This document shows, piece after piece, positions 11,381-24,362 of a stretch of DNA of 64,000 nucleotides. Made by a program: the position numbers and the translations under genes. Positions within the stretch are counted from its first letter, which is position 1. Every line of letters starts with the position of its first letter. Source of the stretch: Macrobrachium rosenbergii. Its lineage: Eukaryota; Arthropoda; Malacostraca; Decapoda; Palaemonidae. The stretch lies in the NCBI RefSeq assembly GCF_040412425.1, contig NC_089795.1, positions 86,022,163 to 86,086,162 of the forward strand, given 5' to 3'. The notes below the pieces were generated by a model. That model worked only from the letters and a program-made list of their open reading frames with translations, searched no databases and was not told the origin of the DNA.

Positions 11381-12201
11381 TGTTGAAACGTGTTCTCCTC
11401 TCTTGAATATTTTCCAAAACAAATGCGGGTTTAGCTTGTCTCTCAGAGATGAAGACTGCTAACCATTTCTTTAATCTTGAAGTATTTTTTATAGGCCTAG
11501 TGTTTATAAATGCGCTAATGGGACCATTATAGAAATCGGTAGTTGTCAGAAGGATTACGTCACTGAGAAACCTCACTTGAAGTTCCGTTGTTGCCTTGCA
11601 AGTCTAATATTAGTATTATCTTCAATCGCCCAATAGAGGAAAATTAAATGTTTTGTCAATGTAGAGTTTGCAGGTAAAGCTAAATTAGACATTGATTCGC
11701 CAAAGGGGGTGCACATAATAGGACGCTAATAAATAATTCGTTGTTAAAGTAGCAATCTCAATTTTACTAAGTGTTAAATCTCATTGGTGAATTGTTAAAA
11801 ATTGGGAGAATGAAGTAAGATTATTTAATAACATTAGTCATGTTGCATATTCGCTGCATACAGTTGCAAAGTCAGTAAAGAATGTTTATTTGATTGTAGA
11901 ATTAGCTATGTTAAGGTTGAAAATTGTTATTTGAACTGAAAAAATAATTGACATAATATTGAATTCTATAGATATCTAAATAGAAAATTGCTCATTGATG
12001 TTATACCCATATTCACTGCAACGCCAGATGACAGATCAGTTAATCAGTGCCGAGTGATTTTCGAAGATGAAAAGGAAGTTTTATAGAAATAGATGAGGTT
12101 AAGTTGGTTTCATAGGACTGCAGTATTTTGGAAGTAACATAATTTAAGTTTTGCTTAACAGAGGTTCAAGTCTCTCAGCTACTGATTTTTCCAAACAGGT
12201 A

Positions 12202-12266
<65 letters not shown>
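12202..12266. repeat. (ATT)n microsatellite
   Basis: About 21 uninterrupted ATT units. Confidence 0.97.
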
Positions 12267-12267
<1 letters not shown>

Positions 12268-12483
12268 AATAGTTTAACCACGTTATCGGTTCCATGACGT
12301 ATCATAATCATCATCATCGTGCTCGTTATTGCGGTAAATGATACACTAATTGATAATGTTAAGCTTACGTTTCTAACTAGATACAGGAAATTATATTAAA
12401 TTTTGATAGGACAAAATATCATGTTTTATGACATTTATGATGAGAGTGCGAGCACTGTAATAATTAAAAAAATAGTAATAATA

Positions 12484-12484
12484 A

Positions 12485-12579
<95 letters not shown>
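12484..12579. repeat. (ATT)n microsatellite
   Basis: About 32 uninterrupted ATT units ending just before the fold-back structure at 12600. Confidence 0.97.
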
Positions 12580-12581
<2 letters not shown>

Positions 12582-12599
12582 GACCATGAACTCTTAAGG

Positions 12600-13822
12600 T
12601 AAAATTTGTCGAAAATTTTCTTTCATTCATTCATTCCACCTGGTCCATGTCACTGCTCTGAAGTCTTGGTTTTTGATGGGATGCTTGCCTTGCGAGTCTG
12701 GTATGCTTCACTTGGGCAACGTATATCATTTTCGCTTGCAAAGGCGACTGCACCCATTGGTGGAAATTGCAGTGCGTGATAAACCAGCTTCTTTAGTAAA
12801 CATAACACCTGTTTCGCTAACTTAAGCAATAAAACTGTAAAGATGCGTGAACGTAGCGTAAATTTCTGACATAGTAGTTTGTGATAATGCAAGTGTTTCA
12901 AGGGAATGTTTTCAGTCTGAAGTGATACTGTTGGTATTAAACATCAAGACTTGTCTTTTAGTCGAGCAGTTATCTTCAGAGAAACTCGTTTAACGAAACC
13001 AGTAAAATGTTACGCGTTGATATCGTTTGGAAAATACGGGTCTGGCTACAAAATGAAGAACCCGGTTAATTTCCAAGTATGTTTATTAAATATCCGTCAC
13101 AATCTTTAGAGACGACAGTTTTAAGGTATTTAAAAAAAGTATTTAGTAAGAAGCCAAGATATACATGAAAACATATATTGACGAGGTTTCATAAGGCTTT
13201 GGTTTAACAACATTGGAAAATCATTTTTTTTTATGTATTTTTCTTTGCCCTTCATTTGAGTGTTCTGGGTGGAATCCAGGTTAGGTTGTATTTGCTGTAT
13301 TCGTTGTTGTGTGTTGATTCGAATTCCTTTTAAGCGCACGAACCCTTCTCGGGTAGATCTTTGAAGTAGGCCTATTATTTATATAAGATTCTTTAGCTCT
13401 TGAGGCCTATTTACCCAGAAGAGTAGTTCTCGAAAACTAAGGAATTTTATATCGATATACTTCAAGGAGTTTACCCAAGTAGGGTTCATGCTTAACTGAA
13501 TTGAAATCAACAAAAAATCTCGTGTGCAGTAGGAATTTTACCTCGCTTGAAGGGCAATGAAAAATACGTAAAATAATGATTTCCCAGTGCTATAAACCCA
13601 GATCCTTATAATATCGTTTATTTTTGCTTTCGAGTAATCCTTGGTTTCCTGCCTTTTCCACCAATGGTACAAATACCGTTTTTAACTAGTGAAAATTTTA
13701 AAAAAATTGTTTTCTTAAAGCATACCAGAATCGCAAGGCGAGAATCTCATCAAAAATAAAGACTTCAGAATGGTAACTTCCACCAAGTGGAATGAATGGC
13801 TTGGAGAATTTTCGTCAAATTT
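12600..13822. repeat. Large imperfect inverted repeat (fold-back structure)
   Basis: The sequence from 12600 rightwards matches the reverse complement of the sequence from 13822 leftwards. Paired landmarks are ATTCATTCCACCTGGT with ATTCATTCCACTTGGT, CTTGCGAGTCTGGTATGCTT with CTTGCGATTCTGGTATGCTT, and CCATTGGTGGAAA on both arms. Near the centre, 13211-13400 pairs with 13430-13600 (TGTATTTTTCTTTGCCCTTC with CGTATTTTTCATTGCCCTTC, and CACGAACCC with CATGAACCC). The centre is near 13415. The left arm has about 350 bp (12830-13200) with little counterpart. Divergence is moderate. No transposase ORF was found. Confidence 0.75.
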
Positions 13823-14005
13823 AAATTTCTTTTATGTTATGCCCCAAATATTGGTGTATTCGTCCTTTTAAGTATACTTTCCAATAATAACTATATCGAG
13901 AATATAATGTACTGATAAGATCTGGCATTGAAATTAACATGAACAACGATTCGCTTATTGAAGCGACAGTATAGATAATTTTCTTTTTTCTTGTATAGTA
14001 GAATT

Positions 14006-14103
14006 ATTTAACCACTGTGATTAATTCTTTGATTACAGGGCTTTGTTGGAACTTCGTGTTATTTAACCACTAAATGTCTTTGATTACAGGGCTTTGGTGG
14101 TAT
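14006..14103 (+). repeat. Short tandem duplication (~54 bp)
   Basis: TTATTTAACCACT, then CTTTGATTACAGGGCTTTG, then TGG occurs at 14006 and again at about 14060. Both copies contain a TTGATTACAG acceptor-like string, but no exon could be supported. Confidence 0.7.
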
Positions 14104-14671
14104 AGTGAAGTGGAGATGATTTACTGACGCCTTTGCTAAAAACCATTCTGTACTGGAAACTTCACGTGCTACTGGTAAAAGATGTGGATTTAATCTTGAT
14201 TAAACCGTTCTGTCATGTTAAAAGATGGTTGTAATAAAATATACAGAAATGCAGTTGCGTATTTTATTTTATTCCAGCAATGAATTATACAAATTTATCG
14301 TAAGGCAAAAAAGCAGGAAAAATAAACAAATTAAGGCATACAAAAAAAAAAAAAAAAAAAAATACAAAAGTAATGAATTATACACAATTTACTGTAAAGA
14401 AAGCGAGCAAAAAAAAAAAAAAAAATTAAAAAGTGGGGAGTTTCTAAACTCATGAGACCTGATTCAGTACTACACAAACGGTAATACATCCTCCTCTCCT
14501 TTCGGGCTTGTGTTGATTATGGTTGCATCCTCCCCATGCGATCGGGAAACACGAAGAGAGTAGACAAAAGCCACCGATGAAGGCCCCCACCTTCACGCAC
14601 AAATAGAAAGGTCGTCCGAGAGACGAGACTCCCTGCAAAAGCGACAGTCTAGACCGATGGCATTGTCGTCT

Positions 14672-15140
14672 ACCCTCCCCGTGTTCCCCGATCCCATGAT
14701 GACGATGACAACCATATACTTTCATTCAGAGGATCTTGAAGTTTAGCCTGGTGGACATTCAGAGGTGCGAGAACTCTCAATCTTCTTTCACGGTATTTCC
14801 TTGCCCTCCCTAATCTTGTAAGCCGTCTTTGTGCCACTCCAACTGCCTGCTATTCTGAAATGAAAATAGAACTGTTAAGAAATGGCTTGAGGCGGGACTG
14901 ATATATAAAATATACAACATACAAATCATTGACATGTTTGTGCAGGAAGGTGACGGTTTAGGTCTAATATGCCTGGGTCTATGGTACCTACCCTCCTCGT
15001 GTCTCCCGCTCGAATGATGACGATAGCAACCACATTCTTGAAGTTTTAATATTGTCTTTCACAATAATTCCTTTTCCTTGGTGTTGGTACTGTTCTTGTA
15101 AATCGTCCCTGTGAATCTCAGACTGCGTGATTCTGAAATA
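14672..15140 (-). repeat. 318-bp tandem duplication carrying a splice-bounded block on the minus strand
   Basis: Two related blocks lie 318 bp apart. On the minus strand each begins after an acceptor (TTTTCATTTCAG near 14850, TTTTATTTCAG near 15133). Each contains TTACAAG, CTTCAAG and a stretch with ATCGTCATCAT, and ends at GGGGAGG|GTAG or GAGGAGG|GTAGGTACC, a good donor in the right-hand block. The right-hand block is open in one frame for about 44 codons; the left-hand block has stops in all frames. It could be a duplicated exon with one copy dead, or a duplicated non-coding exon. Confidence 0.45.
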
Positions 15141-18110
15141 AAAGTAGAACTGTTAGAAAAGGCTTGAACTGAACTGCATATAAAATATACAACATAAGAA
15201 TCATTGACTAAGGATATAAAAAAAAAAAAATCGACAGGCGAACAAGTTTCAAAAAGCGTAACTCCAAAACTTGGTACTATTCGTAAAAAGGGAGTAATAT
15301 TTTGCATAACGGGATAACGAGTCGTTTTCTAAATTAAATCCATGAAAAACGAGTCGAGGGATAGACTTCCAGTTCGAATTCCCTGCTGTAAGTTAGAAAT
15401 ACCCAGAACTTCGTCGTCAGCCTGAGAACCTATCAAATTAATACCTATAAAAATGCAAAACTAAATCCTAATTTCGTTTCCCCTAAATAATCACGATGAA
15501 TATTTCTTTAGAAAAGATGCTTTTTGTACAACAGTAGTTGCAACAATTTTCCGTATGACTTACTATACTCCACAAATTTAATCATTGTAATACCAGTACC
15601 AGTTGCTCCTTAACCTCTGTCTATACCTGACTTGTTGAAGCGGGTGATATTACTTTCCTTTTTCTAGAATTAGTCTCAAGCTTTCCTTATGACAAAATTA
15701 TACAAATATTACTCATCATGGTTTGCAAAATGCTGACAATACGTTTTAAAAGCACTAAAAAATCTAGTTCATGACTTGACATTGCTTTGAATATTGGAAT
15801 TGAAAAGTTGATTGTCGTTATGGTTAAGTCTCTGGGCAGTTTTAGTACCGTAGCTGCTTCAGATATTCCCTCTAACTTGAGCACTTCAGTTAATTTCATA
15901 TTATGCCCTTCACCCTAACATATAAGTTACCCATATGATTAGCCTACCATTTGTTTCATTAAAAGCCAAATACAGGATAAAGTGATTCACCATATTAGAT
16001 ATTTCAAGTTACAAGTACAATCCTTTCTCTTGTATGTAAATGCTAATTATTACGTAATTTAATGCATTCAGTGACCATATCACCTCTCTCTTTACAAAAC
16101 ATTTTAACTAATGTTAAAATATGCTTAATACACGCGAATACTTCACTTCTACCGAATGACTAACCACATCCTAACTGTCCTTAATGGGACAACCCGTCAG
16201 TTTTGTCCAATTCAAGTAAAATTATCCTGGGCAAGGCTTCATTTCTTTTCACGAATAAATATAACGTTAAGAGATGATAGTCAGTATACCAAATTCTGAA
16301 GTTAAACAGCCGTCATAAACTTACTAACCTATTTTTCACCACTGGAGCTGTTCTTGAAGTACGATCATGTAAAACGCCTCTTACACACATCATCATCTAT
16401 GCGTTCCAGTCTTGAAAATGTCAGTCATCGAATTTTGTCAGAGGTTTGAAGGCAATTCCTGGAAAAGTTAATAATTCGCTGCTATGGAAATCTTCAACAA
16501 CTATCTTGAATACACATACGTTATTCTTAGTGGATTGACTGTAATGCAGTTTTCTCAGTTCTGTGTCTGAGTAAAATTACATGACTATATTGCTAACACC
16601 ACACAGCATTACATACAACAGCTTGAGTTTATTTCAAAGCACCACAAACTTGACAGTATTAAGTACATGAAATTCTTCGCTTGGCAAGTACTTTAATTTC
16701 TTCTGTCGGTGGCAGTCATATAAATCTATGAAAAAAAAATTTAATGTATACTTTCACATAATAAGCACATGATGAGGAGGCAGCAAGACGAAATCCTTGA
16801 GGTCGGTCTAGGTCTGCAATTTCAATGACTGTTGGAGCGAATCTTCACCTGAACGATTCCTGACCCGTACCAGCTGTTAAAAAAAATAAAAAAAATTATA
16901 CTTTATAAATTATAAGAGTAATTATAATAGTAAAAAAGTTTAAAATATTAGTAGACAATTCTACTTCAACAAACGTTATTCTGCATAGTCTTAAGGTCCT
17001 TCATGGGATATCAACGTTCCCTACAATGAAAAAAAGTGGAATACGTATAACTTGTATACGGCGAAGTTGTTAAATCTGGATAACTCGTTAACCTTGTTTA
17101 ACAAACTTCCCAGATAAAAACCAAGAACATGTTGCTAGTTTTTTAATTGCCTAATATATCTCCTGAATTGTTGATGTTTATTTCTGACAATTCGTTTTGG
17201 ACACCTAAACTGAGCTAACATCTGCGGATTCAGTCAACGTTACAAGCAAAAATCGCTTCTATTAACACCCACGATTACACAAGAATGTCTTGTGACAAAC
17301 ATGTAAGGGAAGCTCGGTCTAGGGGTGGATGAAAATTACTGCAAGAGAAATTTTTTTTTTCTGTTTCCCTTCTGAGTGGAAAACGGCGAGGGGGCAATTA
17401 CGCTACCTGAGCTTAATTACCCATTTATCACGCCTATTAAGAATATTTCAGTTGATGTTATTTTTCAAAGTAACGAAGACTAAGAATAAACTCGCATCTA
17501 TCTTATGTCTGTGGCAATATTTACAGATTTTTTCAACACTCCAGTCACACACAAGTTGTACTGAAGCTGGGAATAAAACAAAATAAAAAAAAAATTGCTC
17601 CAAGATAACTAAGGCACATACGTACTCAAGATGTTGGCATACTTGACGTAATTCCTTTACCAGAAAAAGAAAAACTAATATCTCAAGGCACTGCACACAT
17701 TGCGAGAAGCTTCCATCTAATCGAACGCAAGTTAACATGAAACTAATAAAAGAAGTGATTCAAAAATCACCTCAAAACGAAGACTTAATTATGCATGTTC
17801 TGTGCGTATTTTGTATCTTATTCCAAAAATGATCCATGGTATAATGCTACTTAATTCCTTCCTTTTAGCATACTTTGCACATAATCTTTTCATTTTTCGA
17901 CATGTCAACAATGTTTAGCTATTATCAGTGTTTCAAAAGGTTACTTATAAAATTCTTGGGTAAGACTATGGCAAACATCCAATTTTTATTAATATAATCA
18001 AATCATTTATCGGGTCTTATTCTCATTCCTCAGATCTTCCTTTTATTCATTTATATCTAAATAAATTTGCCTCGTTTTCCCAACTCGGGGAAATGAACTT
18101 ACCCAGTCCT
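15141..18110. other. No gene seen
   Basis: AT-rich non-coding sequence with poly-A/T runs. ORFs of 60 to 100 codons here show no recognisable domains. Confidence 0.45.
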
Positions 18111-18312
18111 GGTTGTTTCGGCCGTATAAGTCACTTTAGGCCGTAACATCCAAAACAATGTAAGACGTTATGTTTATGGTATTTACCATTATCATTTCAT
18201 GTTTTACGTACATCCCCAAGGGGCTGGTACTAAACACGGCGCTCATTTTGAACGTAAACGTGCTTACGGCCTAAATGACTTACGGCCTAAATGACTTACG
18301 GCCGAAACGACC
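18111..18312. mobile_element. MITE-like element with ~30-bp inverted termini
   Basis: The left end (GGTTGTTTCGGCCGTATAAG) and the reverse complement of the right end (GGTCGTTTCGGCCGTAAGTC) match over about 30 bp. The right arm contains three tandem 16-bp units (TTACGGCCTAAATGAC type, 18264-18311). The interior holds CCCCAAGGGGCTGGTACTAA. At about 200 bp with no ORF, it is a non-autonomous element. No convincing target-site duplication was identified. Confidence 0.75.
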
Positions 18313-19441
18313 CGAATGCAACTTACCTTGTCAGATCAGTATTGAAAGATTGACTTGCTAAATACATGCAGTATTAATGTTATAAGCGGTATTTTTATTA
18401 AGTAAATCTAAATGCTACATTGTAAATCCTATATGGAAAGAACTTAAATACTATATATTGTAATTTTTATCCGTTCTAGTTTGCACTATCATTCATATAA
18501 ATTTAGAATGAACAATGGTGTAAATATGACCACAGGGCTCCCAACAAATCTCTTAAAAATACGTGTAACCAGATCATTTCCAATTCCTTTTATAATTATA
18601 CTGACAGCAGTTTCATAGGGAAACAAAACTATTCCACCAATACTAATATGAGCAGTATATAATTCTGCACAGCTGAAAAGTTTTCAATGGTAAGTTTCAA
18701 TTTAAACACAATTTAATACTATGTAAATTCTTAGAACCTCCGAAAACCTGCATTATAATATTCCACTTCCTCGCAAACTTGTAAAAAAATTCTTTCTCAT
18801 TGGTTTATCAAAAGGTGTATGACGTCATCCACAATTTATTCATATTGTCACGCCAATCAGTTCTGATATCTTTAGTCCACAGATATATTAAGAATTTTTC
18901 GCTTATTTCTAATGTTTATTGACATACAACCCATTTTACGATAGGGGTGATTCAACAAAATTACATTTGATTGTAATCCTAAACTTCCCGTTCCGATTTC
19001 TTCCGATTACAACAATATTCATTACTATATATTTTTTTAATTGACCTGCTCGCAAAATGAATTGAAAAAAAGAAAAGTTCACGAATTAACAGATCTTCCT
19101 AGGCTTATTACTTTTATAACAGTATTACATTATTTTACAATGCGTTACAAATATGACTATAAATTTCTGAACTAATGAAAGCTAAAAGTGAAGAGTGAGA
19201 TGAGCAATATGAACTTTCACCGGGGTAACATCTAATCACGCAATTATATCCATTGACCAGTCTTTCTTCTTTGAAAGGTCAACACAATGGCAAGAACTAA
19301 ATTTGGGCAAGTAGTGTTACGTCTCACGTTAGCAGGCTGTAAGCCCATTGGATATGAAATCAACTAAAATACCAGAAGTTTCAGGGTACATAAAAATCTA
19401 ATAAATTAAACATTTGGGTACGATGTCCTCAATTATCCAAG
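18313..19441. other. No gene seen
   Basis: AT-rich non-coding sequence without recognisable exons or repeats. Confidence 0.45.
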
Positions 19442-20290
19442 TCAATAAAGAACCAACTGGAAATTCGTCAAATGCAATGTGGTTCCAGTGTGTTGTCCTC
19501 TCGTGTACACCCAGGAGCCTATATAGGAGCGAGAGCACACTCTCCAAGCTCTGTCCAGATCTCTCACGCCAGTTATCTGCAGATTACTTAAATCAGATCC
19601 GTAAAAACTGGTACAATTCGTATTGAAAACTTTGATTTTTGCATCGAGTGATAAAAAATTAAACTGAGACAATGAAATTTGCTCTCGTTTTAATATCAGA
19701 GACTGGAGGTTTTCCATCAAATGTACCGATTGTATTATGTGACCAAGATGCTTTACCTTATTAACTATTTTGAGAGTCTTATTGCGTAACTTCAGTTTTA
19801 TATCAAGACCATTGCCATATATAATCGACTCGCATTTATTTGGATTATATGAAAGTCCAAAATCCGCGCCAAACTTTTCACATTCGTCAAGTAAATACTG
19901 CACTGATCTACGAGTTGGTGCGAGTCAAGTTAAATCAAGAGCATAAATACAGATTATATAGCATCCAACTCCAGCCGCAGTAACGCAACGAATAAAGCTA
20001 TCCATGTCAAAGAGTATAAAGAAAAGGTGACATGACTCGCCCTTGCTTAACCCCATTTCTTACAGCAAATCTGTCAGAGTACGAATGCTTCCATTTAACC
20101 TCTCTGTACGCAAATACATAGTTATCATAAGTCTTGCAACTAGGGGACCAACACAGACCACGATCCATTAGAATTTTGAATCGCTTAGCCTACTTCACCC
20201 TCTCAAATGCCTTCGAACAGTCGAGCAGAGTAACTATCACACTAGAACTGCTTTAAACAATATTTAGTGGTTTCCATAGCTGTGAATACA
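19442..20290 (-). pseudogene. LINE reverse transcriptase, C-terminal half, decayed
   Basis: Reading leftwards from about 20290, the frame shows LLDCSKAFERVK, then NGVKQGRVMSPFLYTL (the conserved QG..SP block of reverse transcriptase) at about 20015-20057. A frameshift follows, then YALDLT near 19933-19951 at the place of the catalytic YADD motif, with the first Asp changed to Leu. A long open stretch (19442-19903) carries the thumb/C-terminal region with FGLSYNPNKCES, VNKVKHLGH and RAWRVCSRS. This is the usual C-terminal layout of CR1/L2/Jockey-like non-LTR elements. Stops, a frameshift and the lost Asp make it inactive. The endonuclease and linker of the same element lie upstream at 20600-22115. 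Confidence 0.85.
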
Positions 20291-20537
20291 AAGCGCCGTA
20301 GAAAAAAAAATCCTTTACAAGCAAACTAATAGTCGCTTGATTTAAATGTCTTTAAAATACTCAATAAGTATATAGTCTAAGAATGTACAAAAACTACTAT
20401 TCAGCGCAGTTGCTCTGTAATTTTCAGAATTTGTTATCCGTTTTCTTTTATTTTCTAACTGAGGGCGAAAATGTGACAAGGTAAAAAATGTCACTGGTCA
20501 CTCCATGACGTAAGATAATAGTCAAAAGGAATGATAA

Positions 20538-20573
20538 AAAAAAAAAAAATAAAATAAAATAAAATAAAATAAA
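20538..20573. repeat. Poly-A followed by (AAAAT)n
   Basis: A short A run grades into six AAAAT units inside the LINE remnant. Confidence 0.9.
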
Positions 20574-20818
20574 AGTTTCTTCGGGGCTTCAATAAAAGCG
20601 TCGCTGTAAATGTCATATGCATCGTATTTTTTCCTTTTTTCTTTCTAATAGCCGACTCCACCATTGCTGGAGCGATAAAGTAAGGGTGTAAATATTATTA
20701 ACTGAACAAGCCTGACAGTCTGAGTATATTACCTCGCGTGAGGACGATGTATTAGCAGGCTGTTCACTGTATAGTGACTTATTTTTCTTTGAAAATCTTA
20801 CAAGCATCCCTATAATAG

Positions 20819-21210
<392 letters not shown>

Positions 21211-21794
21211 ATAGTATGACCTTACCTATTTTTCCATCAATTATATTTGAATTTAAAATTGGACCAGAGCACAGAGTAGGCCTACTATAACTTCTCTCCA
21301 AAAACCGCGCTAGTTTCCAGTTGAACCTGGTTTGCCTCCTCAAAGCAGCAACCCAGCCTTTCGCTGGGATCACACAATCTTTCCAGATATTGTGCCAACA
21401 AGTGGACTGATTCAGAAATTTCCTCACTCTTGAATTCCACCCCACTAAAATACCTCTCGTGCGAATTCTATTATCACGACTACTGCAACCAACGCTCCTG
21501 CTATTATCATAACGATCACCACCATCATTACCAATGGTGACATTATCGGAGTTCTTTTTAGAACTCGGAATACAAGACCTGGCTGGTTACTCCATGATTT
21601 CAATTAAACGAGTATTAAGCTAAAAATAATTCTGCAGAATGAATAGTGCTGTTAAGATTTGTACAACGAACTGCATGAAATATAATGTTAATACTCAACT
21701 CCTCATCCATTGTATTTCTGTAATTATCTTTACCTAAGGCCGTTGCCTTACTCCATTAGAGTTTAATCTCAGAATTATTTTCCCTTTCCACTCT

Positions 21795-22115
21795 CACCAT
21801 ATCGTTAACCAGTTGGACGATTACTAATTTTGAGGACCAAAGGGCGGTGATCGGATAAATCAAAATCTTTCGCAATGCTACAATCCAATACCCTATCGTT
21901 CATGCGAGGATTAATGAGCATATAATCCATTAAGGATCTCTGATTCAAAGCGTTTATAAAAGTATAAGATATGTTATGTCGTCTATCCAAAAAGGGAATG
22001 ATAAAACTCGTTACTAATCAGCAAATTCATAAAACATACTGGCCTTTAAATCTGCCCGGCCGACATCACAATTAAAATCTCCCGCAATGAAGAGCCATAA
22101 CTCGGCACAAGTGCT
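21795..22115 (-). pseudogene. LINE AP-endonuclease domain, C-terminal part, decayed
   Basis: Reading leftwards, AGDFNCDVGRADLKASMFYE near 22087-22030 contains the GDFN motif of APE-type endonucleases. After stops and a frameshift, an open stretch (21805-21990) carries RSLMDYMLINPR and FDLSDHRPLVLKIS, with the SDH motif that ends the domain. This is the nicking enzyme of non-LTR retrotransposons. It belongs with the linker and RT pieces downstream on the same strand, making one element of about 2.7 kb with the inserted element included. Confidence 0.85.
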
Positions 22116-23199
22116 ACAAATTGTATACATTTCACGTAACACATTGAAACTTCGCTAATTGATGGAAATAACTCGTAAACTTAAATGTTACACAAATAAT
22201 TAGAGTTAGAAGTAACTAAAAGCACCTACATTCAAGTTCGAATTATATTCGTCATGTATACGACCACAAGTTACATTTGTCTTAAATACTGCATAGAAAT
22301 AGAGTGAGCAGTTTATTGAACATTTTCGGTGGTTTAATATATATTCTGGACATACGTCGACTTTCAATAATCGACAATAAAAACGCATTTAATGCGCAAG
22401 TTCTAATACTCTCACCAAACTACACACAGCTAAATTATGTAGCAAGCACTTGTGGGAGACTGAGTTCTTAGCTTCCAGACGGCTATTGTTAATCGTAAAT
22501 GTTTTAACATTTTGTGCCTGTGTGTGAAAACGCTCTACCTAAGACTACCAGCAGCTCTACAGGTTCTCATTTTAAGGGTATTGCTAATATACGTTGTGCT
22601 GGTTAACACTGACTGATTGGTATACGGTAAACGGATATGGAACTCCAGCATTTACTGGTTCTAATGTAGCCTACATTATTTTTGGTTACGCTGTTGCAAT
22701 AAAAACTCCAGGGGATATATTATCACTTTCACCCGAGATTCTTGGCACTGTTTCGTGTGGGCTATAAACAGATTGCATTCACTCCAAAGAAACTGTACAT
22801 AAATTATACCACAGCTCCATGTGCAAACTTTAAAGTTGTAGAATAATTGCAAAATAACTCTGCTATTATTAAAATGAACTATTGAGAAAAGATCCTTTGA
22901 CCAGAAATAAACAGGGCTTCTTAGCGGATTCATGTTTTAACCTACATATGAACCATTGCTCACACGCAAAATGCATAATATTTCCTTCCCCTCGAGAAAT
23001 CCCTAAATAAGAAAATCAGCCTGGAATAGCTTAAACTCATATATTCAACTGAGGAACAAGATAAGAACTTACTTGAAAATTTTTGTCTTGTATAGAGCCA
23101 AATCTACATAACCACATGAATGACGAAATCAGCTCTCTTCACCAAACACATTTCAACAAGCAAATAACCCTCCCCTTTCTAAGAGGGGTTTTGAGATTG

Positions 23200-23230
<31 letters not shown>

Positions 23231-24059
23231 AGGATGTAAGAAAAGGGAAATATTCCTTTGATTTCCAGTGTCCTTGGGAAACAAGCAACGCCCTCTACTC
23301 TGTTTCCCATGTTCTTTCACTTCATTTATTTTTCAAGAGAACTTAAAAGAACTAAAACTTGAAGTGTAGCGTGAACTTAAAAAAAAAAAAAAAATTAGTA
23401 CCACATCGTAATATGGTTTACCAATCGCTTTCAAGCCATGCAGACAACCCATTCTGTTAAAGAAAGGTATGACGAACAAAAGTAAACACCGCATGATTTA
23501 CATTTTGACAAGAATTCAGTTGAAAATTACATGGACATGACAGTAAATTGGCGTAAAAGCATTTATAATTTACGTGAGAAAACGATATATTACTTAAGAT
23601 GTGAATCATTATTCTTTCGTAACATATAAAGGATTTAAAAAAAATACTTTGTCTTGCATCACAGACACTGCAGTAGCGTCTAATCAAGTATCATCTAAAA
23701 TTACTTAAACAGAAGAAAATCAAATATTAATTAGGGAAACTAAAACAAGATTTTTTCTTTTTTTTTTTTTTTAGCATTATAAGGTTCTTTTGGACGGTTC
23801 ATCATTACATTCACTACTTTATCGTAATACAATTCACCTTGCACCAATGAGCATGGATTATAGGTGCTGAGAGATTTTCTATGGCAGTGTATTTTATTTT
23901 TCTGGCAGAATATATATTGTAAATTCTTCAGAGCAACATCTGTATATCCACATTTTCCTCAGTTTTCACTTCCCCATGCCGTTAGTTTTCATGACTTTTT
24001 AATATTGTTGTTTAAATATCATTAATATTTATATTATTATTGTTCTTGTAGTTTCTGTT
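22116..24059. other. No gene seen; poly-T and poly-A runs
   Basis: AT-rich non-coding DNA with homopolymer runs at about 23204-23225, 23379-23394 and 23757-23772. Confidence 0.45.
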
Positions 24060-24362
24060 AACAGAATTGAACAGAACTTAGGCCAAGTGCAGGGACCTAT
24101 GAAATCATTCAGTGCTGAAAAGGAAACTGTCTGTAAAAAGGTCTGGAAGGTGTAACAGGAGGAAAACCTCGCAATTGCACTATGAAACAATTGTTGGGAG
24201 AGGGTGGAAAGTAAGATGGAAGAAAGAGAATTTGAACGCAGGAGCAGTAATAGGAATGAAAGGGGTTGCGGCTAGGGGCCGAAGGGACTCTGCAAAGAAC
24301 CTTAAGCAGTGCCTACAGTGCACTGTATGAAGTGCACTAACGACACTATCCCCCTACGGGAG
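24060..24362 (+). mobile_element. SINE-like repeat, family D, best preserved copy
   Basis: A roughly 300-bp repeat containing TTAGGCCAAGTGCAGGGACC, GAAATCATTCAGTGCTGAAA, ACAGGAGGAAAACCTCGC, GGAGAGGGTGGAAAGTAAGA and AGGGGCCGAAGGGACTCTGC, ending in CACTATCCCCCTACGGGAG. Parts recur in this window at 60-195 (minus), 49741-49955 (minus) and 60935-61180 (both strands). The sequence style resembles a very common decapod repeat; that link is from memory. The overlapping 72-codon ORF lies in the repeat and is not a host gene. Confidence 0.8.

Noticed and set aside
12391..12630. Poly-Ile and poly-Tyr ORFs
   Set aside because: Translation of the ATT microsatellite.
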